Source: Oryzias latipes (taxonomy: Eukaryota > Chordata > Actinopteri > Beloniformes > Adrianichthyidae). Taken from it: 64,000 nt of DNA. The notes beneath the pieces were generated by a model. The model ran no database searches. It saw only the letters and a program-made list of their open reading frames with translations, and was not told the DNA's origin. Below are positions 54,083 through 64,000 of this stretch, piece by piece; position 1 is the first letter of the stretch, and every line of letters begins with the position of its first letter. The position numbers were made by a program, and so were the translations under genes. The stretch spans positions 12,521,950 to 12,585,949 of the forward strand of contig NC_019872.2 of the NCBI RefSeq assembly GCF_002234675.1. The letters run 5' to 3'.

Positions 54083-54269
54083 GTGCAAAGCAGTGAACAC
54101 GCACAGACACAGTCCGTTTCCTATGAAATCGCACTTTAAACAGTTTCTTTGGGATCCTCTTTGCAAGTGGTTTCAGATGCTGATTTCCAACAGAAAAGCT
54201 TCTTTTGTGGTCTGCCCGTTTGGGTTATTTACAAGGTATGATTGGTAAGACAGCATTGTCTGAAAGGAC

Positions 54270-54303
54270 TCCATCCAGCCGGAATTGAACAAGCAACCTA
54301 AGG
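54270..54303 (-). pseudogene. tRNA-Tyr 3'-half relic, unit 4
   Basis: Same relic as in unit 1, followed by TTTTAC rather than TGTTAC. Confidence 0.75.
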
Positions 54304-54487
54304 TTTTACTTTGGGATATTCTGACTTGACTGGTTCCATGCATCACTAAGGTTTTTTCGGGGTAATGAGAGCACATGATGACAATGTGCTGCCATTGGGG
54401 CTGGACAACATTTTGCAGTTGAGGTGAACGACAGCCATGAGCCTAGGTGTTCCTGGGTGACTGCTGGGAAGAGCTGTGCAAAATCAG

Positions 54488-54560
54488 TGCCTCGTGTGAG
54501 GCTCGAACTCACGACCTTCAGATTATGAGACTGACGCGCTGCCAACTGCGCCAACGAGGC
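54488..54560 (-). tRNA. tRNA-Met (CAT), elongator, unit 5
   Basis: Identical to unit 1 by eye; terminator T4 at 54,480-54,483. Confidence 0.96.
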
Positions 54561-55019
54561 CATGAAAAGCAAAGTACACACAAACCATCCCCTATGACTT
54601 TCCTATGACTATCACTTTCAGCCATTTCTTTGGGATACTCTTTACAAGTTGACGCGACTGTTGATTTGCAACACTAAGGCTTCTTTGGTCTGCTACACAC
54701 AATGGTTGCTTTACATTTGCTTGGCTAATCTGGTTAGTGGCAAAAACCTGCTAACAGGTGAAATCCCTATGCCTGATTTGCGCTCTCTTTTCATTGCTCG
54801 GAAAGGTGTACACACACTCCATGTGTATCATCTGCGTTACCCCATAAGACCTAAAACCATATTCAAGTCAGGCACCTCTTTCACAAAGACATTTGAATAG
54901 ACAGCAGGAGTGAGGTTGAAGTCAAGGACAAAGGTCACAAGAAAGCTCACTGGGAAAAGTAAGCATTCTTAGCGTAATAAGGAACGTATGAATGGTAAGA
55001 TGACGGTGCCCGAAAAATG

Positions 55020-55108
55020 TCTTTCGAGCCGGAATTGAACCAGCGACCTAAGGATGCCTATGTTTTTTCACCTACAGTCCTCCGCTCTACCAACTGAGCT
55101 TTCGAAGG
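55020..55108 (-). tRNA. tRNA-Tyr (GTA) with intron, unit 5, probably decaying
   Basis: It keeps the anticodon, intron and T arm, but the 5' end reads CCTTCGAAAGCTCAG. Position 8, a near-universal U, is therefore A. The 3' acceptor strand reads TCGAAAG, producing a C2-A71 mismatch. Both changes should weaken the fold, so this edge copy may be a pseudogene. Confidence 0.75.
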
Positions 55109-55542
55109 GAGCTGCTGATGGATGCCATTGTGTGACTCACTCATACAAAGAACGGAATGCACACTTTACTGCACAAAGAAAATAACAATGACACAATTGC
55201 CAACTGACCTTGCATATGGGAGATTTTTCCTTTCTTGGGCACTAAGGGCACAAAAGTACAAATGGTTGAGACTTTTTTGATTACGCAGAAAAATGGCTAG
55301 CATACGTGGCTTATTTAACACAACAAAGCTTGCCATCTAAACGGTGAGAACAGATAGGCCTTTCCCCATGGGCTTGGAGTAAAGAAGCAGCAAGTTTGAA
55401 AGCAAATGATAACAAAAGCTTTGATTGAGGGGAAAGCACCGGCGTGGACATAGCCAACATTTTGCGGTTGAGAGGAACATTCTGTACAGCTATGAGCCTA
55501 TGTGTTACTGGATGGCTGCTGGTAAGAGCTGTACAAAATCTG

Positions 55543-55599
55543 TGCCTTGTGTGAGACAGATTATAAGACTGATGCTCTGCCTACAGCGCCAATGAGGGC
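55543..55599 (-). pseudogene. tRNA-Met relic, unit 5
   Basis: Same 57-nt T-arm-deleted relic as in the other units. Confidence 0.85.
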
Positions 55600-55784
55600 G
55601 TGCAAAGCAGTGAACACGCACAGACAGTCAGTTTCCTATGAAATAGCACTTTCAACTGATTCTTTGGGATACTCTTTGGAAGTTGACTCAGATGCTTATT
55701 TCCAACAGTAAGGTTTCTTTTGTGGTCTGCACAGTTGGGTGCTTTACAAGATAGGATTGGTAAGACAGCGATGTCTGAAAAAAC

Positions 55785-55818
55785 TCCATCCAGCCAGAAT
55801 TGAACAAGCAACCGAAGG
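55785..55818 (-). pseudogene. tRNA-Tyr 3'-half relic, unit 5
   Basis: As in the other units but more diverged (CCAGCCAGAATTGAAC ... ACCGAAGG). Confidence 0.7.
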
Positions 55819-55960
55819 TGTTACTTTGGGAAACTCTAACTTGACTGGTTATTTGCAACAATAAGGTTTTTTTTTTGTTATGAGGACAAATGAGGACAAT
55901 GCACTGCCATTGGGGCTCGACATTTTGCAGTTGAAGTGAACGACAGCCATGAGCTTAGGT

Positions 55961-57200
55961 CGGGGGAGGGCAACCCGCGGCTCAAGAGCTACATGCGGCT
56001 CCTTAGCACTTACTTAAGGCCTGTTCACACCGGGACGAATTTCGCCGGCGATTTTCGCCGACGTTTAACGCCTCGTGACTAAACAAAGGGCACCAACGAG
56101 AGTGTGCACACCGACGCGAAAAAACGCCAGGCGTTAAAGCGTCAAAAAAAAAAAAAACGCCTCGGGTTCGTTTTCTTTTTTTCGACGCGTCACGTCGAAA
56201 TCTACTCGACCAATGAGAATGGCGCTTTTGCTCACGTGTCTGGAGCTTCTGAAGTTACAGTAAAACACAACTTGGGGGCGCTCAAACACAAAACTGCCTT
56301 GCTGAGCACACATACCAGCGAAGAAGATAGACGCCAAGTAGCGTCTACACACAGCCGCGAAGCAATAATGACGGACATTCTAAAATATCCCCGAACCAAG
56401 CACCAGTTGGAGCTACTGGTGCTTGAAATATTCATGTTTTCTTTGTTTGATTCTGACAAGCGTGTAAATACTTGCTCTCTTCTTCTGAGTGAAAAGCGAC
56501 TTTCAGAAGAGTAAAGTTGCGCAGCGCCACCTTGTGTACAGGAGTATTTCTGTTTTACATTAAGCGCCATCTAATGTCAGGGAATGAAATTGCATGTTCA
56601 CTCCACTCATCGTCAGCGAAAATCGCCTGGGTGTGAACACAAAAAACGTGGCGAAAAACGCTGGCGAATAACGCCTGGCGAATATTCGTCCCGGTGTGTA
56701 CAGGCCTTTAGGCGCTCCCTGGAGCATTTTCAAAAATGTTTGAAAATGTAAAAAGATGGGGGAGAGAAACATATTTTTTGTTTTAATGTGGTTTCTGTAG
56801 GAGCAAAAATATTACACAAACATTCTTATCGTTTTCCAATGCTGTAAGAATGTGTAGAATAAATATTATATTTCAACATTTCTTTAAACGAAGATTTGTG
56901 TCATAGCCTGCGACACACGTTTCTACCAGCAGGGCAGGATGCTTTGCAGGTCGCCTTTTTAAAAAACGGCAGCTGTTTGGTGGGCCATGGATCCCAAGGG
57001 GAAAAAAAGAAAAATAACTGAGGAGAACAGACGATTCAACGTTTCTTGGACCGAATCATTTGCATTCATTGCCAATGCGGAAGGATTGCCTTAATGTTTT
57101 CTTTGTAGCGAGAAGTTGTCAAATAACAAAAAGAGTAATGTGGAAAGACATTTCCAGGGAAGGCATGCTACATTTGTATGGAAGCGACTGTGTAGCTTAA
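55961..57200 (+). mobile_element. hAT (Charlie-like) transposon fragment
   Basis: The left end reads CGGGGGAGGGCAACCCGCGG then CTCAAGAGCTACATGCGGCT, the classic end of ZBED/Charlie-type hATs. It cuts into the sixth tRNA unit. At 56,997 an ATG opens MDPKGKKRKITEENRRFNVS, with a BED-finger-like sequence (CFLC ... VERHFQGRH) downstream. An in-frame TAA sits just before the first Cys, so the frame is broken. The rest of the transposase and the right end are not found. Confidence 0.8.
56017..56707 (+). mobile_element. Harbinger-like MITE inside the hAT
   Basis: It begins AGGCCTGTTCACACCGGGAC and ends GTCCCGGTGTGTACAGGCCT, inverted ends of about 25 bp with one mismatch. TTA flanks both sides (56,014-56,016 and 56,708-56,710), the 3-bp duplication typical of PIF/Harbinger. 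GCGAAAA / TTCGCC words repeat near both ends. A 136-codon open frame inside (56,104-56,514) has no recognised domain and is probably chance. Confidence 0.8.
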
Positions 57201-57221
57201 ATAAAAATTAAAGTCAAAACC

Positions 57222-59560
<2,339 letters not shown>

Positions 59561-59564
59561 TATA

Positions 59565-60438
59565 CAGTCAGGACCATAAATATTTGGACAACGACACATT
59601 CTTTTTAGTTTTGTTTCTGTAGATTACCACAGTGAATTTTAAATAAAACAACTCGGATGCCATTGAAGTGCAGACTTTCAGCTTTTACTCTACAGGTTGA
59701 ACAAAAAGATTGCATAAAAATGTGTGGATCTGCGCAGACAGTTTGTCTCTGAACACCTCAGAATTCATTGGGCAGTCTTCTTTTTATGGTAGACTTGGAT
59801 ATTGATACGCCTACCTCCTGGAGAGTGCTGTTCACTTGGTTGGCTGTTGTGAACGGGTTCCTCTTCAGCATGGAAATGATTCTGTGATCATCCACCACTG
59901 TTGTCTTCTGTGGACGTCCAGGTCTTTTTGTGTTGCTGAGTACACCAGTGCTTTCTTTCTTTCTCAGGATGTGCCACACTGTTGATTTTGCTACTCCTAA
60001 TGCTGTAGCCATTTCTGGCCTGGTTTTTTTCTGTTTTCTCAGCTTAATGATGGCTCCTTTCACCTGCATGGAGAGCTCCTTTGACCGCATGTTGTCTGTT
60101 CACAGTAAAATCTTCAAAATGAAAGCACGAGTCCTCTAATCAACTCCAGGCCTGCTTCACTCATAATGACATAAGGGAATTGCCCACACCTGCCCATGCA
60201 ATAGCATGGAAGTCAATTTTCCAATTACTCATGAGCCCATGAAATGAAGGGATTGTGTTTAAAAAATGCTTTAGTTTTTCACATTTTTATGCAATCTTTT
60301 TGTTCAACCTATGGAATAAAAGCTGTTGTCTACATTTCAATGGCATCTGAGTTGTTTTCTTTACAATTCACTGTGGTAATGTACATGAACTAAATTAGAA
60401 AAAATGTGTCTCTGTCCAAATATTTATGGTCCTGACTG
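59565..60438 (-). mobile_element. Tc1/mariner deletion derivative keeping only the HTH domain
   Basis: Inverted ends CAGTCAGGACCATAAATATT and AATATTTATGGTCCTGACTG define an 874-bp element. A minus-strand frame (60,090-59,758) encodes MRSKELSMQVKGAIIKLRKQ and TALGVAKSTVWHILRKK. It goes on to KRPGRPQKTT and HRIISMLKRNP, the paired-like DNA-binding half of a Tc1 transposase, and ends after STIKRRLPNEF. The catalytic domain is missing. The left side has TA; the right flank does not show it clearly. Confidence 0.9.
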
Positions 60439-60842
60439 TCTGTTAGTTAAGCATGTTCTAAAAGCAAATCACTGGACTAATCAATTCTAAATTTATATTG
60501 ACCCTGCTTTCACGTAGTATGCTTATAACTCTGCCTGCATTGCAAGACTAAACTTCGAACCTCAGTAAAAATAACCCAAAATAAAAAACGAATAAAAATT
60601 GGTAAATAACAAAAATTAACTATTTTAGTTGATGCCTTTGATTCCAAATCTAATGTGATTTCTTAAAAAATTGCGTGAATCACTTTATTAAAGACTGTCT
60701 GTACGCTGTTGTATTTAGTTGTTGTTTGAACTAACAAAGAAAAAAAAGACTTGTTTTAATTGAAATGCTTTGACCTTTCATTACATGTTAATTTTTGTTT
60801 GTATGGTAAAATAATACACTTCAATACAGACAATTTTAGGAA
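60439..60842. other. Intergenic, AT-rich, nothing recognised
   Basis: About 400 bp between the second Tc1 element and the ddx52 3' end. No gene or repeat recognised. Confidence 0.6.
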
Positions 60843-60848
60843 TTTATT
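60843..60848 (-). promoter_or_regulatory. Candidate ddx52 poly(A) signal
   Basis: AATAAA on the minus strand, about 44 bases downstream of the ddx52 stop codon, implying a very short 3' UTR. Based on motif and position only. Confidence 0.4.
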
Positions 60849-60891
60849 ATTTTACCCGTTTAAATGTACAGCAACCACCATCTGATCATTT

Positions 60892-61183
60892 CTACTTTCC
60901 AAACAGAGCCCCTGGAGAATTTGTCTTCTTTCGAATTGCTTTCTTGGGCTTTTGAGTAACTTTTTCTCCGTCTTCTGCAGTTCTTCCCTTCAGTCTCTGT
61001 TTCCTTGTCATCTTTTCCCCATTTTTCTGTGTTGGTGTTTCAGGTTCTTTTGTGTCTTTGTGCCTTCCACCGGAAACTGTCTTCTGTTTCTTTGCGTTGC
61101 CTTTTTTCTTTATCATGAAGCGTGGAGTTGTGCAAATGGTGTTTCTCTTAGGAGGTTTCTTCTCAAGTCTCCGCTTTACTTTG
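60892..61183 (-). CDS. ddx52: ddx52 last exon: basic tail and stop
   Basis: Encodes [20 protein letters not shown] and a lysine-rich tail ending NSPGALFGK before TAG. The tail is longer than in human and of low complexity, as is usual for nucleolar proteins. Confidence 0.93.
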
Positions 61184-64000
61184 CTACAACAAAAACATGA
61201 CAACTCAACTATAAAATAAATCCTTATAAAGTGAGGATTAAAAGAAAAAGATGAATAAATCAAAGACCGTTTTAGTACGACAAGATCCTTATCCTTGTTT
61301 ACCTGTGCAACTTCTTGAAGCCGATCATGTAGTCTGGTACAGGACAGCCAGCTTGTTTGATGACATTTGCAATGCTGTTAAGAGGAGTGAAAGAAAAGCG
61401 TCAAAGATGTGACTATTTATAAACACTTTTCTAGTTAAAGGAAAACAACTAACATTTAGTTTTAATTTTTATAATAGTTTAAAAGCTCTAAAATAGAGTA
61501 CCCACAAATATTATTTACAGCAATAAACTTATGTTTGGCCTGAACCTTCTTCTACCCTATAGGAGGCGCTACCTTATATATAATCATATAATCACAGTAT
61601 AAGTCTCACACATTTTTTTTTCAATCAAACAATAAACCTAAACATTACTTTTTTCATGTACTGTAAATTGAAATAAAAGACAAAAAAAGTTTGAGATATT
61701 CAGTCATTATATGAACATTTTTGCCGTTAGAACCTGCGCAACATCGGTTTGTCACTCTCTGTGAAAAAGGTGACAGCTTTTCCCTGATGCCCAGCTCTGC
61801 CTGTGCGACCTGAGAAAAAGATGGACAAAGAAAGCAAAAGGTGAGAACGTCATGACATAAAGATCAATGCTTTTTATTTCCGGTGTGAAAATGGAATGCG
61901 CCTGACGAAGTGCGGTGATGGTCCCATACTTCTACAATTTTTTCTACTTGGTTCCTTTACTCAACCAACTCAAAAGCTCTAATTTCTCACAATGTCATCA
62001 TACTATTGACTTGATGTTTTAAAGTGTAGCAGAATTATGAGCTTAAGGCATGAAAACTTCTAGTTAGAGTAAACAATTTTCTTGTCACCTTAAGAAAAAA
62101 TTATTTCTTTGGTCTTTCAGAGTATAGATAAGAAGGTATTTGTTCCTTTTTTTAATCTGCAATAAATCTTGCTCATCTGTAAAAATGTTTAAAAACAAAC
62201 AGAAAATTTGACTTATTTCTACATCTGTATTTATTCTTTAATTCACAAACCAACCGATTCTGTGAATATATTCCACAGCGCTGGTGGGGAAGTCGTAGTT
62301 CACTACGAGGTTCACTCCTTTGAAATCGATTCCTCTGGCAAGCAGAGCTGTGCAGATCAACACCCAAATCTTCCCGGATCGAAAACTGTTCACCACATTG
62401 TCTCTCTGAAACCCAGCAAGTGGAAAAGTCATAAATAATCGTTTAAAATAAATAAATAAAAAGGAAACACTAGTTTGTTTGTGGATCTAGGAGTACCTGC
62501 TGCTGTGTGCGCTCCGCATGGATCACGTCTACGTTGATGCCCTCATAAACCAACTCGTGAAACAGTTCCCGCGCTCTTTCTATTGACTGCACAAACACCA
62601 GCATGGGGGGTAGGAATCCCTGAAAGGTCGAAGTAAAACATCACCTCATCAATAGGAAAACTCTCCGATGATTCAATACAATGTTGTGTGTTTTGTTTGT
62701 ACTTTTTTGACGATGTCTCTCATGGCTACAAGCTTGCCGCTCTCTGAGCCAACAAACAGCAGCTCCTGTTCCACCGTGTCCACCGCAGTGTTCCTGAGCA
62801 CATATATGTCCCACTCAAATGACACTCAAAATCCTCCGCTAGTTAAAGTAGTGCCATTTCAAAAGAACATTACCTATGTCCAATGTTTACAGAGACCAGG
62901 TTGTCGAGGTTCAGGCGGCACCACTGTTCGACTTCTGTAGTGCATGTGGCGCTGAAGAAAGCCCTGCGCACCTTTGCACCACAACAGCTGAGAAAAATGG
63001 TGGCAAGCTGCTCCCTGAAGCCCCTCTTCCCGTCTTCAAAAAGCTTATCAGACTCGTCCACAATGAGCCACTCCACACTGAGACACAGCAGGAAAGAAAA
63101 GGTCAATCTGACAGCAGATTGATAAGGTTCTACATAAGAACAAAGAATAAAGAACTGTTACCAGCTGAGGTCAATAGCAGGAGGATCCTGTTTAAGAAGG
63201 AAAACCAGCCTGTTGGGGGTGCTGACGAGAATATCTACAAACACAAAATTTGCACTGTGAGGACAGTTAATCATACTTCGTCTTTTAACCCCATTCTACA
63301 CATGGACACATTTGTGGCTCTTACCATATTTCTTGTTCGAATGGGGTCCATACTTCTTAGCAGCCAAGGAAGCTTTGTCGATAATGTGAACTCGAAACCC
63401 GACTCCCTCTGATAGGCGGAGCAACTCTCTGTAAGTCTGAACACAAAAACCTATTGAAAATGAAGTGTGATTACCTTTGACGGGACATGGCTGTGAGGAA
63501 GCGGGGAGTTGACTGTTCTGAGTGAGTACAATGGCTTCTCATGAGGTGAGAGTTAACTGAACATTTGATTGAAAACTGTAGCTTCAACTCTGAGTTTAGC
63601 CTAAAACACCCCATTTTGTTCTAAAGAAGACCAGAAAAGCGTGTTTGTGTACCTGACTGGCCAGTTCTCTGGTTGGAGAAATGATCACGGCTCTGAAACC
63701 CAGGTTGGCTGGATGCTGCAGGTGGGTGAGCAGCGGGAGACAAAAGGCCAGAGTCTTTCCAGATCCTGTGGGAGCACAAGCCAAAAGCTCCCGACCCTTG
63801 AGCCAGAAACCACAGCATTAGAAATCGAAGAGAGCCATCTTTGAAGAGTAACAAATTCACAAACTGTGTCAACGCATACATACGTGCATCATGAGTGGAA
63901 TTGCCTGCATCTGTATGGGAGTTGGAGAGTTGAGCCCTGCATCTTTGAGGTTCTGGAGAACACGGGGGTTCAGACGATACTCAGACTGTAGCTCCTCAAA
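60892..64000 (-). CDS. ddx52: Probable ATP-dependent RNA helicase DDX52 (11 exons, N-terminus off window)
   Basis: DEAD-box helicase of the ROK1 family, a nucleolar factor needed for small-subunit rRNA processing in yeast. Exons on the minus strand: 63884-64000 (partial), 63653-63796, 63325-63436, 63162-63234, 62874-63077, 62703-62793, 62497-62619, 62255-62405, 61734-61809, 61303-61374, 60892-61183. All are GT-AG and join in frame for 484 residues. Motifs in order: Q motif [10 protein letters not shown], Walker [26 protein letters not shown] in place of DEAD (as in human DDX52), [26 protein letters not shown] and HRIGRTGRAG. The basic C-terminal tail [20 protein letters not shown] matches human MIKKPLERESISTTPK. 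Roughly 160 N-terminal residues lie beyond position 64,000. Confidence 0.97.
61303..61374 (-). CDS. ddx52: ddx52 exon: post-helicase helix
   Basis: Encodes [20 protein letters not shown] and KLH, matching human [20 protein letters not shown]. Confidence 0.95.
61734..61809 (-). CDS. ddx52: ddx52 exon: motif VI
   Basis: Encodes [20 protein letters not shown] and PMLR. Confidence 0.95.
62255..62405 (-). CDS. ddx52: ddx52 exon: motif V
   Basis: Encodes [20 protein letters not shown] and [20 protein letters not shown], ending HRI in front of the motif VI glycine. Confidence 0.97.
62497..62619 (-). CDS. ddx52: ddx52 exon: motif IV
   Basis: Encodes [20 protein letters not shown] and [16 protein letters not shown]. 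Confidence 0.96.
62703..62793 (-). CDS. ddx52: ddx52 exon: start of helicase domain 2
   Basis: Encodes [20 protein letters not shown] and [10 protein letters not shown]. Confidence 0.95.
62874..63077 (-). CDS. ddx52: ddx52 exon: motifs II (DESD) and III (SAT)
   Basis: Encodes [39 protein letters not shown] and [12 protein letters not shown]. Confidence 0.97.
63162..63234 (-). CDS. ddx52: ddx52 exon: motif Ib
   Basis: Encodes [20 protein letters not shown] and DLS. Confidence 0.95.
63325..63436 (-). CDS. ddx52: ddx52 exon: inter-motif
   Basis: Encodes [20 protein letters not shown] and [17 protein letters not shown], matching human HRELIKISEGTGFRIHMI and KFGPKSSKKF. Confidence 0.95.
63653..63796 (-). 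CDS. ddx52: ddx52 exon: motifs I and Ia
   Basis: Encodes [18 protein letters not shown], then [20 protein letters not shown] and a final Q; 48 codons, phase 0. Confidence 0.97.
63884..64000 (-). CDS. ddx52: ddx52 exon (partial): Q motif
   Basis: Encodes [20 protein letters not shown] and [15 protein letters not shown], running off the window edge. Donor GTATGT. Confidence 0.95.

Larger units (their letters stand above)
48272..55960 (-). repeat. Tandem array of ~1,516-bp tRNA-Met/tRNA-Tyr units
   Basis: The anchor word GCATCACTAA recurs at 48,275, 49,791, 51,308, 52,824 and 54,340 (steps of 1,516-1,517). A diverged version at about 55,855 starts a sixth, truncated unit. Each unit carries one intact-looking tRNA-Met, one tRNA-Tyr with a 16-nt intron, and a decayed Met/Tyr pair, all on the minus strand. 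Units 1-4 are nearly identical by eye. Units 3 and 4 share private changes (for example AATAACACAATTGCCAACTG). The right end of unit 5 is more diverged, as expected at the edge of an array kept uniform by unequal exchange or gene conversion. Confidence 0.95.

Noticed and set aside
48583-54900. Repeated 83- and 87-codon open frames in every array unit (for example MTRLLICNTKASLV and MLLDGCWQELYK)
   Set aside because: They recur only because the unit is a tandem repeat, they overlap tRNA relics, and they show no protein family features.
48272-55960. CRISPR-like or phage-type direct repeat array
   Set aside because: The repeats are 1.5 kb units with tRNA genes in a vertebrate genome; there are no short repeats with unique spacers.
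56104-56514. 136-codon frame inside the Harbinger-like MITE
   Set aside because: No DDE or Myb-like features; it spans the element's subterminal repeats and poly-A/poly-T runs.
62876-63412. 178-codon plus-strand frame
   Set aside because: It is the antisense shadow of ddx52 exons, which carry the conserved helicase motifs on the minus strand.

Overview
The window is teleost fish genomic DNA. It holds vertebrate protein-coding genes with compact introns, a tandem tRNA array, and many fish-type DNA transposons (hAT, Tc1/mariner, Harbinger-like) and LINE tails. Some of the dispersed repeats resemble ones I associate with medaka-type genomes, but that is a weak hint and no species is claimed.

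Layout. (1) About 1-6,016: intronic or upstream sequence with no recognisable exon, only transposon remnants. (2) 6,017-23,859, plus strand: fifteen exons of cblb, a CBL-family E3 ubiquitin ligase, from within the TKB domain to the stop codon. They cover the 4H/EF-hand/SH2 fold, linker, RING finger, proline-rich tail and UBA domain; the first exons lie outside the window. (3) 23,860-32,561: intergenic DNA with a hAT MITE, a 5'-truncated RTE-type LINE and a long-inverted-repeat element, the last two nested in a dispersed MITE. (4) 32,562-46,361, plus strand: nine exons of alcam (CD166/neurolin, immunoglobulin-superfamily adhesion molecule), from the signal peptide to the first half of the fourth Ig domain. 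The rest of the gene is not visible: a run of exactly 1,000 Ns follows at 46,626-47,625. (5) 47,626-48,271: simple repeats and a LINE 3' end. (6) 48,272-55,960: tandem array of about 1,516-bp units, five complete plus a truncated sixth, each carrying an elongator tRNA-Met(CAT) and an intron-bearing tRNA-Tyr(GTA) on the minus strand, plus a decayed second Met/Tyr pair. (7) 55,961-60,438: a transposon graveyard. A hAT fragment with a Harbinger-like MITE inside is followed by a long-inverted-repeat element, a 5'-truncated Tc1 and an internally deleted Tc1. (8) 60,892-64,000, minus strand: eleven exons of ddx52, a DEAD-box RNA helicase (ROK1 family), from the Q motif to the stop codon; its N-terminus lies beyond the right edge.

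How the genes relate. CBLB and ALCAM are neighbours in mammals too, so the left part of the window is conserved synteny. They act in separate processes: receptor ubiquitination versus cell adhesion. DDX52 is not a neighbour of that pair in human. It is separated here from alcam by an assembly gap and a repeat array, so the right third may be a teleost rearrangement or a scaffold join. The tRNA genes and ddx52 (ribosome biogenesis) both serve translation, but nothing in the sequence suggests shared regulation.

The most interesting structure is the Met/Tyr tRNA array: a higher-order repeat whose unit is itself an old dimer, with one half alive and one half dead. Next are two unrelated non-autonomous elements with long, equal-length inverted arms (294 and 257 bp). 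I did not find a convincing new multi-gene system.
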